Below are positions 19,058-28,409 of a stretch of DNA of 64,000 nt, one piece after another. This DNA comes from Pseudomonadota bacterium (lineage in GTDB: Bacteria; Chloroflexota; UBA5177), in the NCBI GenBank assembly GCA_021324655.1, contig JAJPIP010000052.1, positions 1 through 64,000 on the forward strand, written 5' to 3'. The notes beneath the pieces were generated by a model. That model had not been told where the DNA came from. It worked only from the letters and a program-made list of their open reading frames with translations, and did no database searches. Within the stretch, counting starts at the first letter, position 1. Every line of letters starts with the position of its first letter. The position numbers and the translations under genes were made by a program.

Positions 19058-19189
19058 CGCGCACTCCTTGGCTTTGACTTGAGCGAAGATGAGCAATTGC
19101 GTCATCCATATGCTGTAATGCGCTTACGATAGAAAGAAGTCGAGCATCGCGCAAGTCTAGCTTGCCGTGGCTTGCAGTCAGGAGCGTGG

Positions 19190-20554
19190 GTGGTGGTCAA
19201 GATCGTGATCGTGGGCGCGGGGAGCGTCGTCTTCAGCAAGAATCTCCTGGCCGACATCCTCTCGTATCCGGAGTTGCGCGATGCGACGATCGCCCTGCAC
19301 GATGTCGATGCGGATCGCCTGGCCACCGCCCAGCGACTCGCCGGGTACGTGGCGGAGCGGGCCGGCGCGCATCCACGCATCCAGGCTGATCTTGACCGCC
19401 GCAAGCTGCTACCCGGGGCGGACTTCGTCATTACGACGGTCCTGGTGGGCGGCCACCGGGCGGCTGAGCTGGACTTCGACGTTCCGGCCCGTCACGGCAT
19501 CCAGTACACGATGGCGGATACCGTTGGGGTGGGCGGCATCATGCGCGCGCTGCGCACGCTGCCCGTTGTCCTCGAGCTGGCGGAGCAGATGGAAGAGCTC
19601 TGCCCCAACGCCTGGCTCTTCAACTACACCAACCCGATGTCCATCCTGTGCTGGGCGGTGGCACGGGCAAGCCGGATCAAGGTGCTCGGTCTCTGCCACA
19701 GCGTCTACTGGACCATCCACGAGCTGGCCGAGTGGCTGGGCGTCCCAATGGACCAGGTCTCCTCTCTCTCGGCCGGTATCAATCACCTCGCCTGGGTTCT
19801 GCGGCTCGAACATCAAGGGGAGGATCTCTATCCCCGCTTGCGGGCCATGGTCGAGGCGGGAGAGATTCCTGCCGACGAACTGGTCCGCGCCGAAACCTTC
19901 CGCTACGTCGGGTACTACCCGACCGAGGCGTCCTCCCATCACGCGGAATACGTGCCGTACTATCTCCAGCATGCGGACGAAGTGCGCCGGCTGCGCGTCC
20001 CGCTCCGTGAGTTTCTGCGGCGCAATCAGTCGCGGATGGGGCAGTACGAAGAGACAAGACGGCAGCTCGCTGCCGGCGAGGAGATCGCGATCGAACCGTC
20101 CAGCGAGTACGCCGCCGAGATCATTCACAGCATGCTGACCGGGCGGCCGGCGGAAATCGTCGGGAACGTGATGAACGACGAGGCTCTCATCTCGAATCTG
20201 CCACGCGCGGCCAACGTCGAGGTGCCCTGCCTCGTCAATGGACTGGGCGTCACACCCGTCGCGGTGGGCGCTCTTCCGCCACAGTGCGCGGCGCTCATCC
20301 ATCCGCTGATTGCCCTCCAGGATCTGACGGTGCAGGGCGTGCTGGAGGAGGACAGCGAGAAGATCTACCGCGCCGCTTTACTCGATCCTGTCCTGACCGC
20401 TCAGCTGCCGCTGCCACGGATCTGGGAGATGCTGGACGACGTCATCGCCGCCGAAGCGGAGTGGATGCCCGGCTGGCTGCATGCCGATCGCATTCGATCA
20501 CATTCGGTGCGCACGATCGATCGCCCAATTGACGATCGCCGAACCGCTCCATAG
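19190..20554 (+). CDS. Glycoside hydrolase family 4, copy B
   Basis: VVVKIVIVGAGSVVFSKNLLADILSYPEL, LFNYTNPMSILCWA, GLCHSVYWTIHELAEWLGVP; paralog of copy A. GTG start region 19190/19193. Confidence 0.92.
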   Translation: MVVKIVIVGAGSVVFSKNLLADILSYPELRDATIALHDVDADRLATAQRLAGYVAERAGAHPRIQADLDRRKLLPGADFVITTVLVGGHRAAELDFDVPARHGIQYTMADTVGVGGIMRALRTLPVVLELAEQMEELCPNAWLFNYTNPMSILCWAVARASRIKVLGLCHSVYWTIHELAEWLGVPMDQVSSLSAGINHLAWVLRLEHQGEDLYPRLRAMVEAGEIPADELVRAETFRYVGYYPTEASSHHAEYVPYYLQHADEVRRLRVPLREFLRRNQSRMGQYEETRRQLAAGEEIAIEPSSEYAAEIIHSMLTGRPAEIVGNVMNDEALISNLPRAANVEVPCLVNGLGVTPVAVGALPPQCAALIHPLIALQDLTVQGVLEEDSEKIYRAALLDPVLTAQLPLPRIWEMLDDVIAAEAEWMPGWLHADRIRSHSVRTIDRPIDDRRTAP

Positions 20555-20565
20555 AATTCAGGCTA

Positions 20566-21318
20566 ATGGGCATTTCCGCGGCGCGGCGACAAGACGCCAT
20601 CCTGGACATCGTGCAGCGTGACGGATTCACCAATATCCCGGCGCTGACGCGTGAGCTGGGTGTGTCGCAAGCGACGATTCGCCGCGATCTTGCTCGCCTC
20701 GATCGGTTGGGGCGCTTGCGCCGGACCTACGGCGGCGCGCTGGCGACGAGTGTCGGCGAGGTGCCGTATCGGGACAAGCTGAGCGAGGCGGCCGATGCCA
20801 AGCAGCGGATCGCCCGGGCCGCGGCTGCCCTCGTGACGGACGGCATGGCCGTGGGATTTACCGGCGGCACGACCACTCTCTACGTGGCGCGTGCTCTCAG
20901 CCGTAGCAGCGCGCTGACTGTGGTAACCAATGCCCTCACCATCGCCATGGAGTTTTCGGGATCGGATACCCGGGTCATTGTGACCGGCGGCGAGCTGCGC
21001 GGAACGACCTTCGAGCTCATCGGCCCCCTGGCCGAACCCGTCCTGCAACACATCCACCTCGACCTGATGTTCGTGGGCGTGGACGGGATCTCGGCAGTCG
21101 GCGGCCTGACCACGCATCACCCGATCGAAGCGCAGGCCAATCGTGCTTTGATGGAGCGGGCGGCAAAGTCGGTCGTCGTCGCCGATAGCCGCAAGTTGGG
21201 GAGGCGGACTTTCGCGCAGATCGCACCGATCGATCGCATCGCCATGGTGATCACCGACGCCGACGGACCTGCCGTGGAGGAACTCAACACGGCGGGAGTC
21301 GAGGTCGTCGTCGCCTGA
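20566..21318 (+). CDS. DeoR family transcriptional regulator
   Basis: RRQDAILDIVQRDGFTNIPALTRELGVSQATIRRDLARLDRLGRLRRTYGGAL HTH and DeoR sensor domain. Confidence 0.94.
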   Translation: MGISAARRQDAILDIVQRDGFTNIPALTRELGVSQATIRRDLARLDRLGRLRRTYGGALATSVGEVPYRDKLSEAADAKQRIARAAAALVTDGMAVGFTGGTTTLYVARALSRSSALTVVTNALTIAMEFSGSDTRVIVTGGELRGTTFELIGPLAEPVLQHIHLDLMFVGVDGISAVGGLTTHHPIEAQANRALMERAAKSVVVADSRKLGRRTFAQIAPIDRIAMVITDADGPAVEELNTAGVEVVVA

Positions 21319-21344
21319 GAGGATCCGGAGAGAAGGAGAGGGGA

Positions 21345-22298
21345 ATGAAGTATCGAACGCTGGGAAAGACCGGACTGCAGGTGTCGGAGATCGGCCTCGG
21401 CATGTGGGCGATCGGGGGCGATGCCTGGGGGCCGGTTGACGACGAGGAATCACTGGCTGCCATCCGGCGTGCCTGGGATCTCGGGGTCAATTTCTTCGAT
21501 ACCTCCGACCAGTACGGCTTCGGCCACAGCGAAGAGGTGCTGGGCCGGTTCCTCGCCGGCGTGCCGCGCGACCAGATCATCGTGGCCTCCAAGGTCGGGC
21601 TCTTCCGCGGCGAGGACCAGTCTGTTCCGAACCCGTATTCCAGCGTCGATCTGGTGGTGCACGACTGCGAGCAGAGTCTGAAGCGCCTGGGCACCGATCA
21701 CATCGACGTCTACCAGGACCATCTCTGGTGGGACGAGAACGTCGAGATCTTTGCCGAAGCGTTCCTGCGCCTGCGTGACGCCGGCAAGGTGCGGTTCCTC
21801 GGCGTCTCGACCAACGACATGAGCTACATCGAGCATTTCGACCGGGCCGTCGGCGGCATGGATACGTTGCAGATCGACTACAGCATCCTCAATCGACAGC
21901 CGGAACAGGATACCCTCCCGTACTGCCAGGAACGCAACATCGGCGTCATCGCTCGCGGCTCCCTGGGGATGGGCAAGCTCACCGGGAAGTTCACCCCGGA
22001 CACGACGTTCCCGGAGAGCGACTGGCGCCGCAGCTGGGTGGAAGGGGACGAGCGCGCTGAGTTCCTGCGCGACATTCACATGGCCAACGAGCTGCGATCG
22101 GTCCAGAACGGCCGCACCCTGGCCCAACTCGCCCTGGGATACGTCCTCGCCAATCCGGCCGTCTCTCTGACCATTCCAGGCGCCAAAAACCCGCGGCAGG
22201 TCGAGCAAAACGTGGCGGCGGTCGAGCACCCCCTGTCAGCGGAAGAGGTGGCCCGCATCCGCGAGATCGCGGAACAGGGGCAGCCGGCGCACCCGTAG
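21345..22298 (+). CDS. Aldo/keto reductase
   Basis: MKYRTLGKTGLQVSEIGLGMWAIGG, FFDTSDQYGFGHSEEVLG, VASKVGL. Confidence 0.95.
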   Translation: MKYRTLGKTGLQVSEIGLGMWAIGGDAWGPVDDEESLAAIRRAWDLGVNFFDTSDQYGFGHSEEVLGRFLAGVPRDQIIVASKVGLFRGEDQSVPNPYSSVDLVVHDCEQSLKRLGTDHIDVYQDHLWWDENVEIFAEAFLRLRDAGKVRFLGVSTNDMSYIEHFDRAVGGMDTLQIDYSILNRQPEQDTLPYCQERNIGVIARGSLGMGKLTGKFTPDTTFPESDWRRSWVEGDERAEFLRDIHMANELRSVQNGRTLAQLALGYVLANPAVSLTIPGAKNPRQVEQNVAAVEHPLSAEEVARIREIAEQGQPAHP

Positions 22299-22806
22299 AA
22301 GGCGTGCCAGGTACCGGCGCGTGGGCTCGGCAAGGAGCGGTCAACTCCCGAGTCTCTGATCCGCCGTCAGTCGTAGCCAGCCGGGAGGCGCTGGTCCGGC
22401 GTCTCCAACGTCTCCGTCAACGGGTAGGTCCCCGGGGACCATCGGTCCACGGTCCGCGCCCCCGATGGACGACCTCGTGATGGATGTGTCTGGGGTTGGC
22501 GAGTCCTGGCTGGGGATTGACGTTGAGCAGGTAGACAGTCAACGCGCTTCGTCGCGCGGTTGGTTGATCAACTCAAGCGTCACAATGCTGGTGCAGGTGA
22601 TCAGCGGCCCGGCTTCGATAACCACTTTTCCCGCGGACTTTAGAGGCAGCGGTCAGAGTTTCGAGGCATAGGTGGCCCAGCCGGCAGGTGCCGCTTCCCC
22701 GGCACCTTTGTGCGCCCGAACGGGTGCCGCTTCACGTGCGCCAGCCGTTACGCATCTGCCCACAGCCCATCGTTTTCCTTGCTCACCGTGACCTACCGCA
22801 GAGGCG

Positions 22807-23355
22807 TCATGGCTGAAACCCTTGATACGTCCCTGACCAGGCTTTGATCACCCAATGATGATGCCGAACCAGGTGATACGTCATCCTGTAGACCGCTGCC
22901 ACCGGATCGGAAGGGCGACCACCCGGCGGAATATCCAGCCTGACTGTGACGACTCCCGCATTCTCCCGCACCCGTATCCTTTCAAACTTGATGTGGCGCC
23001 CGACCTCTGGCCAGAACGCAAATTCGCGGTGGAATCGTTGCCAGGTCGGTGAGCCGCGTCCCGCCTGTCCCGCGAGCGTCAGCTTATAAGCGCGGTGCAG
23101 ATCGTTGTCTTGCAGGTCCACGAGAAACCGGGCGAGCGTCCCGGGCGCCGACCCGGCCGGATACCGCTGCCACGAGGGAACCGATGTGGCGGACCGAAAC
23201 GTGGTCACGAAGACGGCGATGACGAGTGCAACGGCGAGCAGAAGCGCGGCGCCGCCGCAGCCCCATAGGGCGATCTCCGTCCCCGCGGACTTTGTCGGCA
23301 GGCCGTCGGCGTCCTCCATCACCCAAGTACCCGAATATGAACCTCTCTCAGGCAT
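22807..23355 (-). CDS. Hypothetical membrane-anchored protein
   Basis: Single TM (ALWGCGGAALLLAVALVIAVFV) then a soluble domain; no family recognised. Confidence 0.55.
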   Translation of the reverse strand: MPERGSYSGTWVMEDADGLPTKSAGTEIALWGCGGAALLLAVALVIAVFVTTFRSATSVPSWQRYPAGSAPGTLARFLVDLQDNDLHRAYKLTLAGQAGRGSPTWQRFHREFAFWPEVGRHIKFERIRVRENAGVVTVRLDIPPGGRPSDPVAAVYRMTYHLVRHHHWVIKAWSGTYQGFQP

Positions 23356-23401
23356 TTAACCGTTGTCGTCCGCAGACTGCCTGCGGGCACCCGCGCGGGG
23401 G

Positions 23402-23863
23402 CTATCTCTTACCAACCACGACCAAGTTCCAGCGGCACACCGAGGTCGGGCCCTCCAGCGGCGACGTGTCGATGGCCACGAAGATCGCGATTGTGGAGGC
23501 GCGCTCCGTGGGCGTTGTCTTGACACCGACGTCCGCGGACTTGGACTCAACGCTGACATTGACGTCCGACGCGTGTGGTGCATCCGTCAGCAGCGTGAGC
23601 CGAAAGCGCGGGAAACCGGCCGTCATCGTCGACTGTACCGGACACTGGAAGGACCAATGCACGACAACAATTTTTGCATGGTGGGTTGGGAGAATTCGGA
23701 ACCTGGGACCGCGTCCGTGGAGGCGCGCGAGACAGAAGGAAGTTCCTCCTCTCGTCCCCGCAGGCGAGCACGGACTGCCCTGTCCCGCCGCTGATGGGGT
23801 AGCCCCAGCGCATGCGGATACCAGTAAAACGGGAGCGATAATGCGCAGCATCAGGCTCGTCAT
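23402..23863 (-). CDS. Hypothetical lipoprotein
   Basis: MTSLMLRIIAPVLLVSACAG signal and lipobox; AAGGAG upstream of ATG 23863. Confidence 0.5.
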   Translation of the reverse strand: MTSLMLRIIAPVLLVSACAGATPSAAGQGSPCSPAGTRGGTSFCLARLHGRGPRFRILPTHHAKIVVVHWSFQCPVQSTMTAGFPRFRLTLLTDAPHASDVNVSVESKSADVGVKTTPTERASTIAIFVAIDTSPLEGPTSVCRWNLVVVGKR

Positions 23864-23880
23864 CGCGCTCGTCTCCTTAC

Positions 23881-24444
23881 CTAGAGGGACATGCTCCACA
23901 CGGTCGAGAACTCAATTTGCGATCCACCCACCAGCCTACCTGCGGGATCATCAGGCGAGTCGCCAGGCGGGTCGTGCTCCTCAGGCGGGAGGTCCCCAGG
24001 CGGCCCTGAGTATAGCCCCGGAAAACCAAACGCGAGGTATATGTCGAAAGGTGCGTACAGCTCATGGCCGCGGAGGCGCGGAGTCCGGCACGAGAGAGAG
24101 GCGACGCTTACGGGCATCGCAAAAGCCCCCTCAAGGTAGTCGTCAGGGATGCAATTCGGGGCATACCCGGACGGTTGATCGGTGACGCCCGCGTAGCCTC
24201 ACATGGAGAAAACGCTCTGTGGTGGACTCTGACCGCTGAAGACGACATTACCGTAGTCGTTTCCGGGAGGCGAAAAGAACACGGTGAGCTTCGCCTGACA
24301 CTTGTGCTGGATGTCTAGGTTACAGTACGTCTTGGCGCCTTCGCCCCCTCCGCCGCGGTACGGGGCAGCGACAGCGTCAGGACTGATCGTGTACAGGCCG
24401 CCCTGTCGAGGGAGCAAGTAGCCGCCAGACGGAGCTTGCATCAT
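23881..24444 (-). pseudogene. Possible interrupted hypothetical gene (two in-frame halves separated by a stop)
   Basis: 24199-24444 and 23881-24117 are in the same minus-strand frame; reading continues plausibly across TGA at 24199-24201 (...QSVFSM*GYAGVTDQPSGYAPNCIPDDYLEGAFAMPVSV...). Confidence 0.3.
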
Positions 24445-24623
24445 GGCTAGCTTTCCGGCGAAGTCAGGCCCTGCCCGGGGGCGGAGCGAGCAGGACAGGG
24501 CGGGGTAGTGTCCGGTCGCCCCAGGGCGACGATGCTGCCGCTCCTCCGCGGTGACGGCCCGATCATCAAGTCGCAGATCATGCGCTGCCTACTCCACCAT
24601 CTCGGCGTGGCGCACGGCCATGA

Positions 24624-25643
24624 TTAGCTATTCGTGTTGATTCCCGATCCGGAGGGTGATGGCCGGCTTTGACCCACCGACAGATAAGCGGCATCGATCG
24701 CCTCCAGGGTTCGTAGCCCGTCATCGACGTTGGGCCGCGTGTCTTGACCGCCGCGCACGGCGTCCAGGAAGTGTCTGATCTCCGTCACGAAGCGGTTCAC
24801 GCCCGAGCGATCGAGCATGCGGCGGCCTGCCTGGGGCGTTTCGATGAACGCGACCCCGAAGTCCCCCTGGCCGTAGTCCACCCCGAGGTTGCCCTCGGTC
24901 CCGAAGATGATCAGCTCGCTGTCACCGGCGGGCGTCGTCCAGCTTGCCTCGATGATGCCCGGAACACGCGTCGGGCCGTTCACCAGCAGGACGCTGTTGT
25001 CCTCGACGCTCAGGCCGGGTGTGACCGTGTCCAGTTCGGCGGCAACGCGGTCAATGTCGCCGATGAGAAAGCGGTAGAGGTCGAGCGAGTGGACGCTGGT
25101 ATCCATCAACGTGCCGCCGCCCGCCACGGCGGGATCGGAAAACCAGGTGTTCTCGACTCCCTCAAACTCATACGCGAAGCGATTGCGGAAGAGCACCGGC
25201 CGGCCGATCTCGCCCGCCTCCAGCCGTTCCTTGATCTGGAGGACGGGCTCATGGAAGCGGTGGCAGAAACCGATCATGCACACCACGCCATGGCGGTGGA
25301 CGGCATCCGCGATCTCACGGGCGGGCGCGAGGGCATTGGCGAGCGGCTTTTCGATGAGGAGCCCCACACCGCACTCGGCGGCAGCCAGTGCCGGCGCCAC
25401 GTGCTGCGCCGGCGGTGTGCAGATGCTGACGGCGGCGGGATGCGCCTCGTCCAGCATGCTGTCGACGTCGGTGTACGCCCGGGCACCGATCGATCCGGCC
25501 AGAGCCTCGGCGCGGGCGGCGTCGACATCGCAGATCGCCACCACCTCCGCGCCCGCGCCCTGGTAGGCGCGGACGTGTTGCCCGCCCATCGAGCCGGCGC
25601 CCACGACGGCGACGCCAACGGGAGACTCGCCCGCCGTCGTCAT
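24624..25643 (-). CDS. Gfo/Idh/MocA family oxidoreductase
   Basis: VAVVGAGSMGGQHVRAYQGAGAEVVAICD, LIEKPLANAL, MDTSVHSLDLYRFLIGD. Confidence 0.94.
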   Translation of the reverse strand: MTTAGESPVGVAVVGAGSMGGQHVRAYQGAGAEVVAICDVDAARAEALAGSIGARAYTDVDSMLDEAHPAAVSICTPPAQHVAPALAAAECGVGLLIEKPLANALAPAREIADAVHRHGVVCMIGFCHRFHEPVLQIKERLEAGEIGRPVLFRNRFAYEFEGVENTWFSDPAVAGGGTLMDTSVHSLDLYRFLIGDIDRVAAELDTVTPGLSVEDNSVLLVNGPTRVPGIIEASWTTPAGDSELIIFGTEGNLGVDYGQGDFGVAFIETPQAGRRMLDRSGVNRFVTEIRHFLDAVRGGQDTRPNVDDGLRTLEAIDAAYLSVGQSRPSPSGSGINTNS

Positions 25644-26488
25644 CCCCGCACCGCCCCGAGCAGCGTCTCCGTGTTGCGCAGACTCCCTTCCAGGCCGGCA
25701 CGCGGCTCGCCGGTCCCCTCGTATTCGATGGAGAGCCAGCCGTCGTAGCCCGCCGCCTCCAGCGCGCTCAGGACGCCGGGAAGATCGACATCCCCCTCGC
25801 CGATCACGGTTCCCTCGTATCGCGTTCCGTCGATTCCGGTGTACGCCTCCGCTGACTCGGCACCAGGGGGCAGGCGGCGGAAGTCCTTGAGGTGGACGTA
25901 GGCGGCGAGCGGGGCCAGCTCACGAACCGCTTCCACCGGATCCTGGTTGACGAGCAGAAAGTTTCCGGTGTCGAGGTTGGCCCGCAGGGCGGGGGAGCCG
26001 ACGGACTCGATGATGCGGCGAACCTGATCGGCGCGTCCCGCGAACAGGCCGTGATTCTCCAGGACCAGCGTGACACCCTGCTCTTCGGCATAGGGGGCAA
26101 CCGAGCGGAGCCCTTCCACGATCCAGCCGACGCCATCCTCCGCTGTCACGCCGTCCTTCTCGCTGCCGCTGAAGATGCGCAGGCGGGGCGTGCCGAGGCG
26201 GCGCGCCATATCGATGCCATCCCGGATCGACTGCACTTGATCGGCTCGGTCCACGGCATCCGTCTGCACCAGATCGTTCCCGATCGCATAGGCGCTCACG
26301 GGCAGTCCCGTCTCTCGCACGGCACTCTCGACCTCCTCAAACTCCCGTTCCTGATCGGTCCAGAAGACGTCGAGCAACTCGGCACCCTGCGCTCCGATGC
26401 CGGCGGCATACCGAACAAAGTCGGGCGCGTCGATCCCTCCCCGTTTCGCCTCGGTGACCAGGCTCCACATGCTGACTGCGATACGCAT
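25640..26488 (-). CDS. Sugar phosphate isomerase/epimerase (xylose isomerase-like TIM barrel)
   Basis: MRIAVSMWSLVTEAKRGGIDAPDFVRYAAGIGAQGAELLD, LVLENHG, ANLDTGNF, AYVHLKDF. Start ATG 26488; the ORF track extension to 27109 overlaps the upstream permease. Confidence 0.9.
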   Translation of the reverse strand: MRIAVSMWSLVTEAKRGGIDAPDFVRYAAGIGAQGAELLDVFWTDQEREFEEVESAVRETGLPVSAYAIGNDLVQTDAVDRADQVQSIRDGIDMARRLGTPRLRIFSGSEKDGVTAEDGVGWIVEGLRSVAPYAEEQGVTLVLENHGLFAGRADQVRRIIESVGSPALRANLDTGNFLLVNQDPVEAVRELAPLAAYVHLKDFRRLPPGAESAEAYTGIDGTRYEGTVIGEGDVDLPGVLSALEAAGYDGWLSIEYEGTGEPRAGLEGSLRNTETLLGAVRG

Positions 26489-26541
26489 ACTTTCTCCCCG
26501 GTTGTTGTCGTTCGGCCGCGCTCCACAGACGGAGCGCCCTG

Positions 26542-27435
26542 TTATCCCTTGAGTCCCGTGAGGGTGATGCCGCGTGAGAAGGTGCGCTGGGCGACGAAGA
26601 AGAGCACCACGGACGGCAGCGTGAAGACGACCGACGCGCACATCAGGTAGGCCCAGGCAGTCTGGTGCACGCTGTAGTACAGCTGCAGGCCGAGCGAGAG
26701 GGTATACGTCGAGGGGTCGTCCAGATAGATGAGCGGCGCCAGAAAATCCTGCCAGGCGTCGAGAAATGAGAAGACCGCCACCACGGCAAGCGCGGGCCGA
26801 ATCAGCGGAATGATGACGGACCAGAAGGTTCGTAGCGGACCGGCGCCGTCGACGATGGCCGCGTCGGACAGATCGCGTGGGATGGTGAGGAAGAACTGAC
26901 GCAGCAGAAAGATGTAGAGTGCATTGCCGAAAAACGGCGGCACGATCAGCGGAAGGAACGTGCCGATCCAGTGCAGGTGGAAATAGATGATGTACAGCGG
27001 GATCATCTGCACCTGGAAGGGCAACATGAGCGTCGCCATGCAGATGCCGAACAGCAGGTTTCGTCCCGGCCAGCGGAGACGCGAGAAGGAATAGGCGGTC
27101 AGCGTGCACGAGAAGAGCGTGCCGGCGACCGTGAAGGCGGCGATCAGCAGCGAGTTGGCAAAGTACCGCCAGAAGTCGATGTAGCGGAGCGCCGCCGGAT
27201 AATTCGACCAGTGCGGATGGTGGGGAAAGAACTGCGGCGGATAGACGAAGATCTGATTGTTTGTCTTCAGCGAGCTGGAGATCATCCAGATGAGGGGCAG
27301 CAGGATAAGGAAACAGAGGGCTATCAGGACGGCGTGATAGGCGACGCTCCCGAGCCGGCTGGTGTAGGTGCGATGACGGGAGCGCGGGGCGGCCAGCGAG
27401 TACGGAGCCGGCTTCCGCTGGGTCAGGACGTTCAT
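26542..27435 (-). CDS. Carbohydrate ABC transporter permease (MalG-type)
   Basis: SDAAIVDGAGPLRTFWSVIIPLIRPALAVVAVFSFL EAA loop. Confidence 0.92.
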   Translation of the reverse strand: MNVLTQRKPAPYSLAAPRSRHRTYTSRLGSVAYHAVLIALCFLILLPLIWMISSSLKTNNQIFVYPPQFFPHHPHWSNYPAALRYIDFWRYFANSLLIAAFTVAGTLFSCTLTAYSFSRLRWPGRNLLFGICMATLMLPFQVQMIPLYIIYFHLHWIGTFLPLIVPPFFGNALYIFLLRQFFLTIPRDLSDAAIVDGAGPLRTFWSVIIPLIRPALAVVAVFSFLDAWQDFLAPLIYLDDPSTYTLSLGLQLYYSVHQTAWAYLMCASVVFTLPSVVLFFVAQRTFSRGITLTGLKG

Positions 27436-28343
27436 TGTTCCCCTCCCTCGTAATAGACGAAGCGGCGGGAGAAGCGGAACAGGAGGAAGGTCGCGACGAC
27501 GGTGATCAGGAAGAGAATCCAGGCCATGGCCGAGGCGTAGCCCATCTTGAAGTAGGAGAAGGCGTTCTCATACAGGTACAGGCTGTAGAGCAAGGTGCTG
27601 TTAAGCGGAGCGCCCAGGTTGTTGCCGCCGCCCTCGGCGACAAAGGCCTGCGTGAAGTACTGCAGCGAGAAGATGACGTTGACGACCAGCGTGTAGAAGA
27701 TGACCGGGCTCATCATGGGCAGGGTCACATGCCAGAACCGGCGGACGGCGCCCGCCCCGTCGATCATGGCCGCTTCGTACAGATGCTCCGGCACGTCCTG
27801 CAGGCCGGCCAGCATGATGACCATCGCCTGGCCGAAGCCCCAGGTCGACATGATGAGCAGTGCCGGCTTGGCCCAGGAGGGATCGGCCAGCCAGCCGGGC
27901 TGCGGTACGTGGAGCACGGCAAGTCCGGAATTCAACAGACCGTTCTCTGGGTTGAGGATCCAGACCCAGATGATCGCCGTCACGACCGGTGGGACGACGA
28001 CCGGGACGTAGATCAGCGCGCGGTACATGCCGACGAAGCGCCGCTTCTGACTGAGAAGAAGCGCGAAAGAGAGCGCCAGGATCAGCGTCGAGGGAACACC
28101 GATGGCCACGAAGTAGAGAGTGTTCCGCACCGACGTCCAGAAAATGGGGTCGCTCGTGAACATCTGCTGAAAGTTCTGGAGGCCGACCCAGACCGGCGGC
28201 TGCAGGGTATTGAAGCTCGTGAAGCTGTAGTAGAGCGAGGCCAGGCTGGGATAGAGCGTAATGGCGAAGAAGCCGATGATCCAGGGCGCCGCGAAGAGGA
28301 GTCCCACGCTGAGTCGCGAGACGTCCCGCCGCCGAATGCTCAT
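27432..28343 (-). CDS. Carbohydrate ABC transporter permease (MalF-type)
   Basis: YEAAMIDGAGAVRRFWHVTLPMMSPVIFYTLV EAA loop; ATGA-type overlap with next gene. Confidence 0.92.
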   Translation of the reverse strand: MSIRRRDVSRLSVGLLFAAPWIIGFFAITLYPSLASLYYSFTSFNTLQPPVWVGLQNFQQMFTSDPIFWTSVRNTLYFVAIGVPSTLILALSFALLLSQKRRFVGMYRALIYVPVVVPPVVTAIIWVWILNPENGLLNSGLAVLHVPQPGWLADPSWAKPALLIMSTWGFGQAMVIMLAGLQDVPEHLYEAAMIDGAGAVRRFWHVTLPMMSPVIFYTLVVNVIFSLQYFTQAFVAEGGGNNLGAPLNSTLLYSLYLYENAFSYFKMGYASAMAWILFLITVVATFLLFRFSRRFVYYEGGEQ

Positions 28344-28371
28344 CTCTCCCTCCCGCGTCCGGGCTCATCGC

Positions 28372-28399
28372 GGGGCAGCGGGAGTAGTCCCGCCGCCCC
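28372..28399 (-). ncRNA. mRNA stem-loop between SBP and permease genes
   Basis: GGGGCaGCGGGA-GTAG-TCCCGCcGCCCC, just downstream of the SBP stop (28410, minus strand) and upstream of MalF start (28343). Confidence 0.5.
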
Positions 28400-28409
28400 G
28401 GGGGTGATC

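Noticed and set aside
22628-23290. CCCGCGGACTTT present twice (about 22630 and 23282)
   Set aside because: Short GC-rich match with no wider similarity; likely chance or minor.
23226-24185. 319-aa plus-strand ORF in the low-coding gap
   Set aside because: No motifs and overlaps two minus-strand genes with signal peptides and ribosome sites; likely spurious.
24744-25748. 334-aa plus-strand ORF
   Set aside because: Antisense of Gfo/Idh/MocA gene 24624-25643.
25640-27109. 489-aa ORF as isomerase with a long N-terminal domain
   Set aside because: Extension overlaps the MalG-type gene out of frame; real start is ATG 26488.
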